Shown here piece by piece: positions 1-8,985 of a stretch of 64,000 nt of DNA. Position 1 is the stretch's first letter; the number at the start of each line of letters is the position of its first letter. The DNA is from Chromobacterium amazonense (GTDB taxonomy: Bacteria; Pseudomonadota; Gammaproteobacteria; Burkholderiales; Chromobacteriaceae), in contig NZ_MKCR01000002.1 of NCBI RefSeq assembly GCF_001855565.1, positions 62,001 to 126,000 of the forward strand. Reading direction: 5' to 3'. The notes under the pieces were generated by a model that worked only from the letters and a program-made list of their open reading frames with translations, searched no databases and was not told the origin of the DNA. Both the position numbers and the translations under genes were made by a program.

Positions 1-2190
1 CCGCACGCCGCCGCGGTATTGCTTGTCGCCGGTTTCGGCGCCGACGCCGCGCAGCGCCAATTGGGTGTCGCTGGATTGGCTATGGGTTTCGGACGCCTGG
101 CTCGCCACCTTGATGTCGCCCACCGCCTGGATGTCCAGCGCCTGCGCGGCCTTGACCAGGCTGCCGGTCACCGCCACGTCGCCGGCGGAGATCAGCTGCA
201 GATCGGCATCGGACTTCAACGCCGAACCGACCGCCGTTTGCTGGCTGCTGCTGCCCTTGCTGGAACTGCTGGTGATGTTGAAGGCGGTGCCGGTGCGTTG
301 GTCGGTATGGGTCTGCGTCAGATCCAGCGCGCTGTCGATCACCACGCCGCCGGACAGGGTCTTGGCGTACGCGCCCTGCGCGCCCTTGGCCTGGCTGCCG
401 TTGATGGCGATGCCGGCGTCGCCGTTGATGAACAGCTTGCCGCCTGCGTTTACCGCGCTGCCGGTATTGACAGTGGCGCTGCTGCTGTTGTTCTGGTTGC
501 CGCCGCCGCCGATGCCGCCCCAGTAGGTCTTGCCGTTCTGCACGCTGCTGCTGTTGGCGCTGGTTTGCGTCGCCAGCGTGGTTTTGCCCTGGGCGGACAG
601 GATGGCGTCGCCGCCGGATTGCAGAATGGCGGCCTGGCCGTTAATGTCGCCGCTGGCGCTCACGCCCAGCGCGTTGCCGGCGCGCAATTGCACCTGCACC
701 AGGCGCTGCTGGCTGCTGTTGTTGTTCCAGCTGCCGGTTTCCAGCGCCGCGCCGTCGTTCTTGCGATTGCCTACGTCGCTGCTGGTATCGGTTTCGGTCA
801 ACGCGGACAATTGAACGCCGCCCACGGCGTTCAGTTTGAGATTGTTGCCGGCCTGCACGCTGGCGCCGGCGATGGCGATGTCGCCGCCGGTGCTGGAGAT
901 CTCCGCGTCGCGGCCGGCCTTGATGCGCGCCACCGATTGCTCCTGGATGGCGCTGCTCTTGTCCTGGTTGAATGCCCAGGAATTCTTCCAGGCGTGGTCG
1001 CTGCTGCTGGCGCTGCTTTGCGCCAGCTGGCCGTCCAGACTGACGCTGGCGGCGGACAGCTTGACGTCCTGGCCCTGGATGTCGGCCGCGCCGACATGGG
1101 CGTTGCCGCTGGCGCTGATCGACACATTATCGCCCTGCAGAGACGCGCGCTTGACGCTGGCGTCGGTTTTGCTGGACACGCTGCTGCTCTCCCCGGTTTT
1201 CCAGATGAACCAGCTTTCGTCATGCTTGCTGTCGTTACTGGTTTCGCTGTCCACCCGGCCGGAGATGTCCACGCTGGCGCCGGCCAATGCCAGCTGCTTG
1301 CCCTTGAGCTGGGCCGCCTGCACAGCCAGCGCGCCGGCGGAGTTGACCGTCAGTTCGTCGCCGCCGGACAGATTGCCGCCGACATTGACGCCGGCGCCGG
1401 CAGCGGTGCTGACGATATTGATCCGGCCCGCCTGCATGGCGCCCAGAAAGTAACTGTCCAGCTTGCCCACGCCGTCCGGCGCGGCGGCGGTGGCCGTGAT
1501 CAGGCCGCTGGCGTAGTCGACGGTATTGAAGCCGGCGCGGACGCGGATGGCGTCGCTTGCCGATACATTGCCGCGGATATCGAGACGCGGCGCGATCAGG
1601 TCCAGCACGTTGACGCCGGACGCGCCGCCGCCATTGATGCTGAGCGCGTTGCCATTATTGGCCGCCTGCAGCGAGGCGATGGCGCCGTTTTGCAGATTGG
1701 CGGTGCCCACCAGCAGGGAGGCGCGGGGGATGTTGATGAAGCCGCAGCCGTTGCAGGCGATGCCGTTGGGGTTGGCCAGCACATAATCGGCCGCTTTGCC
1801 GAAAACTTCCTGCTTGCCCAACAGCAGCGAAGGATTGCGGCTGACTACCTCGTTCAGGATTACGCTGGCCTGGTTGCCGCCAAGCTGGGCATTGGCGCCC
1901 AGTTGGCCCGCCAACTGCGACTGGCCGGCCTGCAAAGCGTTGTTGAACACCGCGCCCGGCTTGCCGACATTGAAGTCCTGGTACTGGTTGACCGACACCC
2001 CGCCGGCCGTCGGCGCGGTGATGTTGATCACCTGCGCGCCATTGCCGGCAGTGGAAACCTGCGGCTGCTGGCCATTGCCGCCGGCGGCCACGATGCCGCC
2101 AGCCTGAACCGCATCGGCCAGCACGAAGGCCAGCGTCAGCGCCGCGGCGATTTTGCCGCTCACGGACAAATCGAATCTGCTTTTTTTCAT
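1..2190 (-). CDS. Two-partner secretion exoprotein, FhaB/hemagglutinin-like (partial, 3' end beyond the left edge)
   Basis: The minus-strand frame stays open from the start codon to base 1, giving about 730 N-terminal residues of a larger protein. A signal peptide (KKSRFDLSVSGK, then a hydrophobic stretch ending in AVQA) is followed by a TPS secretion domain with the family motif ANPNGI and the segment CNGCGFINIPRASLLVG, which lies about 150 residues in. The rest is a repetitive beta-helix-like region rich in G, N, A and S. Such proteins cross the outer membrane through a dedicated TpsB pore and act as adhesins, hemolysins or contact-dependent toxins; the part that would decide which is outside the window. 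Three ATG codons lie in tandem (2196, 2193, 2190). GAGGGG directly abuts the first, so the third is best spaced. Its transporter gene lies immediately upstream. Confidence 0.9.
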   Translation of the reverse strand, partial: MKKSRFDLSVSGKIAAALTLAFVLADAVQAGGIVAAGGNGQQPQVSTAGNGAQVINITAPTAGGVSVNQYQDFNVGKPGAVFNNALQAGQSQLAGQLGANAQLGGNQASVILNEVVSRNPSLLLGKQEVFGKAADYVLANPNGIACNGCGFINIPRASLLVGTANLQNGAIASLQAANNGNALSINGGGASGVNVLDLIAPRLDIRGNVSASDAIRVRAGFNTVDYASGLITATAAAPDGVGKLDSYFLGAMQAGRINIVSTAAGAGVNVGGNLSGGDELTVNSAGALAVQAAQLKGKQLALAGASVDISGRVDSETSNDSKHDESWFIWKTGESSSVSSKTDASVKRASLQGDNVSISASGNAHVGAADIQGQDVKLSAASVSLDGQLAQSSASSSDHAWKNSWAFNQDKSSAIQEQSVARIKAGRDAEISSTGGDIAIAGASVQAGNNLKLNAVGGVQLSALTETDTSSDVGNRKNDGAALETGSWNNNSSQQRLVQVQLRAGNALGVSASGDINGQAAILQSGGDAILSAQGKTTLATQTSANSSSVQNGKTYWGGIGGGGNQNNSSSATVNTGSAVNAGGKLFINGDAGIAINGSQAKGAQGAYAKTLSGGVVIDSALDLTQTHTDQRTGTAFNITSSSSKGSSSQQTAVGSALKSDADLQLISAGDVAVTGSLVKAAQALDIQAVGDIKVASQASETHSQSSDTQLALRGVGAETGDKQYRGGVR

Positions 2191-2196
2191 CATCAT

Positions 2197-2356
2197 CCCC
2201 TCGAATCCAGGTTCGTCGGCCCTCTTGACGTGGCCTGCGACCAAATAAAACAAGTGTTTAGTTTGGAATCTAAGGGGTTTTTTAAAGCAAATCAATCGAA
2301 ACACAATTTTACAATATTATTTCAATTATTTTCCGCGCATTTACAACACCTTGCCC
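2197..2356. other. AT-rich spacer between transporter and exoprotein genes
   Basis: These 160 bases are strikingly A/T-rich (runs such as ttttttaaagcaaatcaat and ttacaatattatttcaat) in an otherwise GC-rich window. The stretch lies between the transporter stop and the exoprotein start on the minus strand. It probably holds a separate promoter or leader for the exoprotein. No convincing -35/-10 pair could be chosen. Confidence 0.4.
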
Positions 2357-4033
2357 TCACCATTGCCACGCCAGCCGCGCAAACAGGATGTGCCCTTCCG
2401 GCAACCAGCCCTGCGGATGGCGCAGCGGGCGGCTATAGTCCAAATCCAGCGTCAGGCCGCCCCGCGCCAGCGCCACCCCGACATCCGCGCCGGCGATGTC
2501 CTGCCAAGTCTCGTTGCCGCCGCGCTGCAATACCCGGCCGCCATCCAAACCCAGCCGCGGCGTGACGGCGAATCCGCCAAGCTGCCAACGCCGCGACAAG
2601 GTATTGCGCCAGTACCAAGCAGTTTCCGCCGACAAGGCGTTATTGCGGAAACCGCGCACCGCGCTGCTGTCGGCGATATCCAGCTGCTCGACGCCGGGCA
2701 GCTGGTCGCGACTGGCTTGCCCGGAAAGGCTGGACTGCAGCTGGAACGGCCCGCCCGGCCAGGCAATGGTCTGCAGCCAATTGGCGCTGAGGCGCAGCTT
2801 GAGAAACTGCGGATTAGGCGTGCCGGGGAAGCGCGTGTCCTGCGCATCCGCGCCCATCCAGCGCGTGCCGCGCTGCAAGCCGCCCTCCAGTTGCAACACG
2901 CCGCCCGGCAGCACCGTCATCCTCGACACCCCGGCCTCCAGCACGGTCAGGCTGGGGCTGCTGACTGGAATCTCGGCATCCTGCAGATAGTTGCGCACGC
3001 GCTTTTGCGTCAATTGCAGGTCCGCGGTCAGGATATGCCCCTGGTCGCGCGTCAGCACGCGGTCCAGCCGCAAGCCACTCTGCGCGGTGGAGCCGGACAG
3101 TTGCACCGCGCTATGCGCCAGCTGCAAGGGGTTCAGATAATCGGAGCGGCTGGCGAAAGCGCTGGCCGTCCAGTAGCCATAGGGCAGCGAATAGAATAGC
3201 GACTCGCTGCGGCTGTGCCGCGTCGCGGGATTTTCCGTGGTGGTCTGCGCCGACAGGCTGAGGAAGTCGGACCAACCGGTGACATTGTCCCAGCCCAGAT
3301 TGGCGCCGGCCTGGATGCGCCCGGTAGACGCCCGCCCGGTGTTGTCCAGCGTCAGCCCGCCCGCCAGGCGCGAATCCGGCCGATTGTGCAACTGCAAAAT
3401 GGAATCGCCGATGCCGTCGCCGGGCAGCACATCCACCGTCGCGTGATTGGAGCGCAGCCGGTTGGCCTGATCCAGCCCCTGGTCCAGATCATGCACATTC
3501 AGCGGCTTGCCCGGCATGCCGGGGAAGAGATTGCCAGGCCGCAAGGCGGCATCGTCGCTGCGGATCGCCGCCACCCGCCCCTCCACCGCGCGCAGCGTCA
3601 GCAAGCCGTTCGCGTTCGGCCCCTCGGCCAACACCCGCGCGGCGATATAGCCTTTGTCGAGGTAAAGCGCGGTCAACGCGCGGCTGAAGCGGTTCAACTC
3701 GCCGACGTCCAGGCAATCGCCCTGCGGCAGTCCCAGCGCGGCAACTTCCTGATGCGTCAACAAGGTGATGCCCGCCAGGCGCAAACCCGTCACCGGCAGG
3801 CACGCCTCGCCGGACGCCACGGGCTGCCTGACGGTTTCCGCCGCGCTGCCGCCGACTTGCAACTGGCGCAGCTTTTGCTGCCGGATCAAATCGTCGAATT
3901 GTCGGCTGGAGTCCTGCAGCAAACGCCGGGCATCGTCATCCCCCATTCGCAAGTCTGGGGGCAAGGGTTGGGTTTGCGCTCGCAGGGGGCCGGCGCAACA
4001 TAGCAAGCCGAAAAATAACCAAGAGTGTTTCAT
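2357..4033 (-). CDS. Two-partner secretion outer-membrane transporter (ShlB/FhaC/HecB family)
   Basis: This 558-residue TpsB protein exports the neighbouring exoprotein across the outer membrane. The chosen start gives a clean signal peptide (MKHSWLFFGLLCCAGPLRA); an upstream ATG at 4081 would add 16 charged residues in front of it. After a Q/R/L-rich linker, POTRA-type periplasmic domains cover roughly residues 75-220 (CLPVTGLRLAGITLLTHQEV; GYIAARVLAEG). A beta barrel follows and carries the family signature AVRGFRNNALS near residue 460. The chain ends in the aromatic residue W (ARLAWQW), as Omp85-superfamily barrels do. Length is normal for the family. It is transcribed ahead of the exoprotein with a 160-base AT-rich gap, the classic transporter-then-passenger order. 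Confidence 0.93.
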   Translation of the reverse strand: MKHSWLFFGLLCCAGPLRAQTQPLPPDLRMGDDDARRLLQDSSRQFDDLIRQQKLRQLQVGGSAAETVRQPVASGEACLPVTGLRLAGITLLTHQEVAALGLPQGDCLDVGELNRFSRALTALYLDKGYIAARVLAEGPNANGLLTLRAVEGRVAAIRSDDAALRPGNLFPGMPGKPLNVHDLDQGLDQANRLRSNHATVDVLPGDGIGDSILQLHNRPDSRLAGGLTLDNTGRASTGRIQAGANLGWDNVTGWSDFLSLSAQTTTENPATRHSRSESLFYSLPYGYWTASAFASRSDYLNPLQLAHSAVQLSGSTAQSGLRLDRVLTRDQGHILTADLQLTQKRVRNYLQDAEIPVSSPSLTVLEAGVSRMTVLPGGVLQLEGGLQRGTRWMGADAQDTRFPGTPNPQFLKLRLSANWLQTIAWPGGPFQLQSSLSGQASRDQLPGVEQLDIADSSAVRGFRNNALSAETAWYWRNTLSRRWQLGGFAVTPRLGLDGGRVLQRGGNETWQDIAGADVGVALARGGLTLDLDYSRPLRHPQGWLPEGHILFARLAWQW

Positions 4034-4286
4034 CACGCGGAGTCGATTCCGATTCCGCGCCGGCGCGACCGGCGCGGACATTGCGAAAGATTCAAGGCCA
4101 TCTATCAGCGCCTCTGACAGATGACTGCAGGTATTTCCGTTAAACCGGCATCATATATCGAAATAGCGCCTGCCACGCCATACGCTGCAGCAAGCGATGG
4201 TGATCGTCGCAAGTAGTTATACCTAATTCCACATCCATGACGTAAGGCTATGCTGAAACTCTGAATAGCACATCGGGAGGAATGCC

Positions 4287-5606
4287 ATGTGGTTTGCCGG
4301 AAACAAGATGATCAACCAGTTGGATGCCGCCGCGGAAGCCGTATTGCGTGGAGAATCGGCCAAATGGCAGATTCACGGCGATGAGCGCTGGCGGGCTCTG
4401 GGTGAAAAACTGTCGCGCGTGTGGGAGCAACGCGACCGGCAAATCAACGAAGCCGACGCGGAGCGCCAGGCCGCCGACCGCCAACTGACGCAACTGCAGG
4501 ACGCGTTGCGCCGGGCCGAGGAACAACTGACGCTGCTCAGCGTCCGTTTCGACCTGGTCAACCGCGCGGCCAGCGAGGGATTGTGGGACATGTCGGTAGT
4601 GGCCGGCGACCCGCTCAACCCGAATAATGTGTTCTGGTGGTCGCAAACGTTCCGCGCGCTGCTGGGTTTCAACGATCAGCGCGACTTTCCGGACGTGCTG
4701 GGCAGCTGGGCCGGCCGCCTCCACCCCGATGACAGGGAGCGGGTGCTGGACGCCTTCGGCGCGCATCTGAACGACCGCAGCGGCATGACGCCATACGACA
4801 TCGAATACCGGCTGCAATGCAAAAACGGAGAGTACCGCTGGTTCCGCGCCCGCGGCGCGACGCTGCGCGACGACAAGGGCGTGCCTTTGCGAGTGGCAGG
4901 ATCCTTGGCCGACATCACGGAATGGCGCGCCCAGCAGTTGCAATTGGAGCGGACCATGACCCGCTTCGAACTGGGCAGCGCCATGTTGGCCGAAGGCCTG
5001 TGGGACATGGAAGTGGACCCCGCAAATCCTGTCAGCGGCAACAACGCCTTCTGGTGGTCGCCGCAGTTTCGCCAGTTGCTCGGCTTCGACACTGAGCAGG
5101 ATTTTCCGAACGTGCTGGAGAGCTGGTCCAACCGCTTGCATCCCGAAGACAAGCCAGGCGTGCTGAACGCCTTCGCCGCCCATTTGAGCGACCGCAGCGG
5201 CCAGACGCCGTACGATCTGGAATACCGCCTGCAATGCAAAAACGGCGAATACCACTGGTTCCGCGCCCGCGGCCAGACCCGGCGCGCGCCGGACGGCACG
5301 CCGCTGCGCGTGGTCGGCGCGCTGATCGACATCGACGCGGAAAAGCGCTCAGCCGCGCTGGACAGCGAAAGCCAGCAACGGCAGCAACTGGAAAAGAGCC
5401 TGTCCGAGATCGGCGCCATCGTCAGCACCATCCAGTCCATCGCCGACCAGACCAATCTCTTGGCGCTGAACGCAGCGATTGAAGCGGCTCGCGCCGGCGA
5501 AACCGGCCGCGGCTTCGCCGTAGTGGCCGACGAAGTGCGCAAGCTCGCCGAGCGCACGCGCGATGCGACTCAGAGGGTGGAAAAACTGGTCATACAGAGC
5601 AATTGA
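4287..5606 (+). CDS. Soluble methyl-accepting chemotaxis protein with two tandem PAS domains and a minimal signalling tip
   Basis: This 439-residue chemoreceptor has no transmembrane segment or signal peptide, so it should be cytoplasmic. Residues about 1-90 form a charged helical region. Two PAS_3-type domains follow (about 92-215 and 220-350). They are near copies of each other: both contain EGLWDM, FWWS, LLGF, RLHP(D/E)D and [17 protein letters not shown]. The C-terminus holds only the receptor hairpin core ([39 protein letters not shown]), about 80 residues rather than the usual 200-300. It therefore probably docks CheA/CheW through a short four-helix tip. GGGAGG lies six bases before the ATG. 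It converges on alr across a shared terminator. Confidence 0.9.
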   Translation: MWFAGNKMINQLDAAAEAVLRGESAKWQIHGDERWRALGEKLSRVWEQRDRQINEADAERQAADRQLTQLQDALRRAEEQLTLLSVRFDLVNRAASEGLWDMSVVAGDPLNPNNVFWWSQTFRALLGFNDQRDFPDVLGSWAGRLHPDDRERVLDAFGAHLNDRSGMTPYDIEYRLQCKNGEYRWFRARGATLRDDKGVPLRVAGSLADITEWRAQQLQLERTMTRFELGSAMLAEGLWDMEVDPANPVSGNNAFWWSPQFRQLLGFDTEQDFPNVLESWSNRLHPEDKPGVLNAFAAHLSDRSGQTPYDLEYRLQCKNGEYHWFRARGQTRRAPDGTPLRVVGALIDIDAEKRSAALDSESQQRQQLEKSLSEIGAIVSTIQSIADQTNLLALNAAIEAARAGETGRGFAVVADEVRKLAERTRDATQRVEKLVIQSN

Positions 5607-5618
5607 ATGTTAGGTTGC

Positions 5619-5654
5619 AAAACAACAGCCCGGCGAATGCCGGGCTGTTGTTTT
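5619..5654. terminator. Bidirectional intrinsic terminator
   Basis: A perfect 16-base stem (aaaacaacagcccggc pairing with its complement) with a GAAT loop lies between the convergent chemoreceptor and alanine racemase genes. The A-run on one side and T-run on the other let it work in both directions. Confidence 0.85.
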
Positions 5655-5671
5655 CGATAGCCAAGCGTGCT

Positions 5672-6742
5672 TCAGCGGTAATCGAAATGCGCGCGCTTGA
5701 CGTTGCACAAAGGCTCGTATCCTATGGTGCCGGCATGGGCCGCCACTTCGTTGACCGACACGCCATCGCCCCACAGCTCTACCTCGCTGCCGATGCCGGC
5801 TGCGGGCAGGTCGGTCAGATCCACCGTCAGCATATCCATCGACACCCGGCCGATCAGAAGAGAGCGCTGTCCGTCCACCAGCACTGGGCTGCCGCTGGAG
5901 GCGCGGCGCGGATAGCCGTCGGCGTAGCCGCAGGCTACCAGGCCGACGCGGGTAGGCCGGTCGGTGACGAAGTTGTCGCCATAGCCTATCGGCTCGCCGG
6001 CGGCCAACTCGCGCACGCCGAAGACCCGGCTGCTGAAACGCATCACCGGACGCAGGTCGGCGGCGTCTTCGAAGCCGGCCGGCAGCGGCGTCACGCCGTA
6101 CAGCGCGATGCCGACGCGGCCCCAGTTGCGTTGCGCGCGCGGGTGGCAGAGGATGCCGGCAGAGTTGGCCACAGATTCGTCGCCGGGCGGCAACTCTCGG
6201 ACGACAGCGTCAAAACGCTCCAGCTGCGCCGCGGTCATCGGCAATTCCGGCTCGTCGGCGCGCGCGAAGTGGGTCATCTTGGTGATCTTGCCCGTCTTGC
6301 CGCTGGCCTCCAGCCGGCGCCAGGCCGCGTGATAGGCTTCCGGCAGAAAGCCTTCTCTATGCATGCCGGAGTCCAGCATCAGCCATACGTTGAACGGCTT
6401 CTGCGGCACGGATTGTTCGATCATCCGCAGCTGCTCCTCGCTGGTCACCGCCAGCCATAGCTGATGCTCGTCCACCGCCTTCAGTTCCTCGGCTTCGAAC
6501 ACGCCTTCCAACAACAGGATGGGGCGGGCTATGCCGGCCGCGCGCAGCTCCAGCGCCTCTTCCAGACAGGCGACGGCAAAGCCGTCGGCTATGTCGGCCA
6601 GCGCCTGGGCGCAGCGCACCGCGCCGTGGCCATAGGCATTGGCTTTCAATACGGCCAGCGTCTTATCGCCATGGGCTGCGCGGGCCACTTGGTAATTATG
6701 CCGCAGGTTATCCAGCCGTATCGTCGCGATCAGGGGACGCAT
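5672..6742 (-). CDS. dadX: Alanine racemase, catabolic type
   Basis: This 356-residue PLP-dependent fold-type III racemase interconverts L- and D-alanine. The PLP lysine is K33 in VLKANAYGHG. The catalytic tyrosine region reads GYGDNF near residue 253, and VGLVACGYADGYPR is also typical. Length matches the family. It begins four bases after the dadA stop codon, so the two are co-transcribed. This racemase supplies D-alanine to DadA, which is why the catabolic name dadX is preferred. The biosynthetic name alr cannot be excluded if this is the only racemase in the genome. Confidence 0.93.
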   Translation of the reverse strand: MRPLIATIRLDNLRHNYQVARAAHGDKTLAVLKANAYGHGAVRCAQALADIADGFAVACLEEALELRAAGIARPILLLEGVFEAEELKAVDEHQLWLAVTSEEQLRMIEQSVPQKPFNVWLMLDSGMHREGFLPEAYHAAWRRLEASGKTGKITKMTHFARADEPELPMTAAQLERFDAVVRELPPGDESVANSAGILCHPRAQRNWGRVGIALYGVTPLPAGFEDAADLRPVMRFSSRVFGVRELAAGEPIGYGDNFVTDRPTRVGLVACGYADGYPRRASSGSPVLVDGQRSLLIGRVSMDMLTVDLTDLPAAGIGSEVELWGDGVSVNEVAAHAGTIGYEPLCNVKRAHFDYR

Positions 6743-6746
6743 CGCA

Positions 6747-8054
6747 TCAGGCCCCTTGCACGGACGGGCGCATCGCCGGCACCACCAGGGTTTCGCCCTG
6801 CTTGGCGTAGCGCTGCATGGACAGGCCGTCGATGCTGATTTCCGGCTTGGCGCCGGTGATGATGTCGGCCAGCACCTTGCCGGAGCCGGCGCTCATGGTC
6901 CAGCCCAGCGTGCCGTGGCCGGTATTCAAGGACAGGTTGGCGTAGCGGGTGCCGCCGACGATGGGCGTGCCGTCCGGCGTCATCGGGCGCAGGCCGGTCC
7001 AGAAGGTGGCGGCCGGGATGTCTCCGCCGTTCGGGTACAGATCGCCGACTACCATTTCCAGCGTTTTCCGGCGGAGCGGGTTCAACTCCAGGTTGTAGCC
7101 GGACAGCTCGGCCATGCCGCCGACGCGGATGCGGTTGTCGAAGCGGGTGATCGCCACCTTGTAGGTTTCATCCAGGATGGTGGACACCGGCGCGCCGGCC
7201 GGGTTGGTGATCGGCACGGTCAAGGAATAACCCTTGACCGGATAGACCGGGATGTCGATGCCCAGGGCTTTCACCAGATCGCGCGAGTAGCTGCCCATGG
7301 CCACCACATAGTGGTCGGCGGTCAGTGTCTCGTCGCCGACGCGCACGCCGGTGATGCGCTTGCCATCGTTCAGGATGGCGTCCACCGTCACGCCGAAACG
7401 GAACGCCACGCCCTTGGCGCGAGCCAATTCTGCCAGGCGGCTGGTGAACAGATTGCAGTCGCCGGTTTCGTCATTGGGCAGCTGCAGGCCGCCGGTCAGC
7501 TTGTGCTTGACCGCCGCCAGCGCCGGCTCGACGCGGGCGCAGCCGTCCGGGTCCAGCACATTGAAGTCCACTCCGCATTCGCGCAGCACGGCGATGTCCT
7601 TGGCCATGCCGTCCACCTGGGCCTGGCTGCGGAACAACTGCAGCGTGCCGCCCTGGCGGCCTTCATAATCCAGGCCGGTCTCGGCGCGCAGCTCCTTGAT
7701 CTTGTCGCGGCTGTACTCGGCCAGGCGCATCATGCGGCTCTTGTTCACCGCATAGGATTTTGCATTGCAGTTGGCCAGCATCTTGGCGATCCATTGCAGC
7801 TGGTACAGGCTGCCGTCCGGACGGATGGCCAGCGGCGCGTGGCGCTGGAACATCCACTTGATCGCCTTCAGCGGAATGCCGGGCGCCGCCCACGGCGCGG
7901 AGTAGCCGGGCGAGATCTGGCCGGCGTTGCCGAAACTGGTTTCCAAGGCCACGCCGTCCTGGCGCTCCAGCACCGTCACCTGGCAGCCGGCCTTGGCCAG
8001 ATACCACGCAGTCGATACGCCCAGAACGCCGCCACCCAGCACGATTACCTTCAT
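6747..8054 (-). CDS. dadA: D-amino acid dehydrogenase small subunit
   Basis: This 435-residue FAD-dependent oxidoreductase oxidises D-alanine and other D-amino acids to 2-oxo acids plus ammonia, passing electrons to the respiratory chain at the inner membrane. The N-terminus is a dinucleotide-binding motif ([21 protein letters not shown]). The C-terminal FAD region reads [14 protein letters not shown] and [16 protein letters not shown]. The start at 8054 gives the usual family N-terminus and has GGAGAGGG just upstream; in-frame codons further upstream would add over 100 residues of implausible sequence. It is first gene of the dadA-dadX operon and is divergent from an Lrp-type regulator. Confidence 0.95.
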   Translation of the reverse strand: MKVIVLGGGVLGVSTAWYLAKAGCQVTVLERQDGVALETSFGNAGQISPGYSAPWAAPGIPLKAIKWMFQRHAPLAIRPDGSLYQLQWIAKMLANCNAKSYAVNKSRMMRLAEYSRDKIKELRAETGLDYEGRQGGTLQLFRSQAQVDGMAKDIAVLRECGVDFNVLDPDGCARVEPALAAVKHKLTGGLQLPNDETGDCNLFTSRLAELARAKGVAFRFGVTVDAILNDGKRITGVRVGDETLTADHYVVAMGSYSRDLVKALGIDIPVYPVKGYSLTVPITNPAGAPVSTILDETYKVAITRFDNRIRVGGMAELSGYNLELNPLRRKTLEMVVGDLYPNGGDIPAATFWTGLRPMTPDGTPIVGGTRYANLSLNTGHGTLGWTMSAGSGKVLADIITGAKPEISIDGLSMQRYAKQGETLVVPAMRPSVQGA

Positions 8055-8080
8055 GATTCCCTCTCCGTTTGTAGCCATGT

Positions 8081-8109
8081 CACTACAGCTAGTGAATTCC
8101 GCTAGTATA
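8081..8109 (-). promoter_or_regulatory. dadA promoter -10 element and adjacent inverted repeat
   Basis: Read on the minus strand, TATACT (8104-8109) is a good -10 for dadA, without a clear -35, which would suit an activator-dependent promoter. Just downstream, CACTA-cagc-TAGTG (8081-8094) is a perfect inverted repeat. Lrp-family proteins commonly bind such sites, so this may be a DadR operator; that assignment is inferred. Confidence 0.4.
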
Positions 8110-8139
8110 TTCATTGATATCTGGTTTTTTTCACTGAAA

Positions 8140-8167
8140 TTGACGAGAATCAATAGATGACTAATAA
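8140..8167 (+). promoter_or_regulatory. Candidate sigma-70 promoter for the Lrp-type regulator
   Basis: TTGACG (8140-8145) and TAATAA (8162-8167) are separated by 16 bases and end 26 bases before the regulator's start codon. Confidence 0.45.
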
Positions 8168-8193
8168 GAATTTTTCGCGTAAGCAGTGAAAAA

Positions 8194-8685
8194 ATGAAGA
8201 CTGTCACTTCCTCCGGCAAGGCGCTGGACAAGATGGACCGCAAAATCCTGCGCATCCTGCAGAAAAACGGCCGCATCGCCATGACCGAGCTGGCCGAAAA
8301 AGTCGGGCTCTCCACCACGCCCTGCACCGAGCGAGTGCGCCGCATGGAGCGCGACGGCATCATCGACGGCTACTATGCACGCCTCAATCCGCACGCGCTG
8401 GGCGGCTCGCTGCTGGTCTTTGTCGAGATCAAGCTGGAGGCCAAGTCCGGCAATATCTTCGACGCCTTCCGCCGCGAGATCCTGAGCATTCCGGAAATTC
8501 TGGAATGCCACCTGGTATCCGGCGACTTCGACTACCTGATCAAGGCGCGCATCGCCGACATGTCCATGTACCGCAAGCTCTTGGGCGACATCCTGCTGCA
8601 GCTGCCGTCGGCTAAGGAATCCAAGAGCTATGTGGTGATGGAGGAGGTCAAGGAAACCCTAGCCTTGCCCCTGAACGACGCTTGA
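8194..8685 (+). CDS. dadR: Lrp/AsnC-family regulator of D-alanine catabolism
   Basis: This 163-residue protein has an N-terminal AsnC-type helix-turn-helix ([18 protein letters not shown], then [22 protein letters not shown]). A C-terminal RAM/ACT-like effector domain follows ([29 protein letters not shown]). Lrp-family regulators form dimers to octamers and respond to amino acids. The divergent position next to dadA-dadX, as in Pseudomonas where an Lrp-type DadR activates dadAX in response to alanine, supports the same role. A general leucine-responsive Lrp remains possible, because the sequence is also close to global Lrp. Confidence 0.85.
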   Translation: MKTVTSSGKALDKMDRKILRILQKNGRIAMTELAEKVGLSTTPCTERVRRMERDGIIDGYYARLNPHALGGSLLVFVEIKLEAKSGNIFDAFRREILSIPEILECHLVSGDFDYLIKARIADMSMYRKLLGDILLQLPSAKESKSYVVMEEVKETLALPLNDA

Positions 8686-8985
8686 GCCGACAGTTTGCCG
8701 CGCGTACCCCAATCAGCCGCTGCGCGTGGCAAGGCTTTCGTCTGCCTATGTCTCATCCATGCGCATTCCAGGCTGCATCTTCAGTAAAAACACTTATGAT
8801 GGATTGAGACAGTCGCAACTAAATGCATCGCATTTTCAGGCGTCTAAGCAGTCGTCCATGCCGCAAGGCTTGGACGCTGCGCTCAGCGTGTCCGGCAAGA
8901 TTCCACAAGCCATAGCGCCTACAGGCCGCAATGGCATTGCCATCTCGTCAGCCACGCCCGACATCATCGTTAGCAGGAGGTGGCC
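8686..8985 (+). other. Intergenic region upstream of the second chemoreceptor
   Basis: About 300 bases with no supported gene. TATGAT at 8797-8802 resembles a -10 element for the downstream chemoreceptor, but no good -35 or sigma-28 motif accompanies it. The short open frames here have no ribosome-binding site or recognisable product. Confidence 0.4.

Noticed and set aside
19-2565. Long plus-strand open frame opposite the exoprotein gene
   Set aside because: It is a low-complexity A/G/V-rich shadow of the minus-strand exoprotein frame, with no ribosome-binding site or family match.
4248-5255. Long minus-strand open frame opposite the tandem-PAS chemoreceptor
   Set aside because: Its apparent internal repeats simply mirror the duplicated PAS domains on the plus strand; GC-rich codon bias keeps the antisense frame open.
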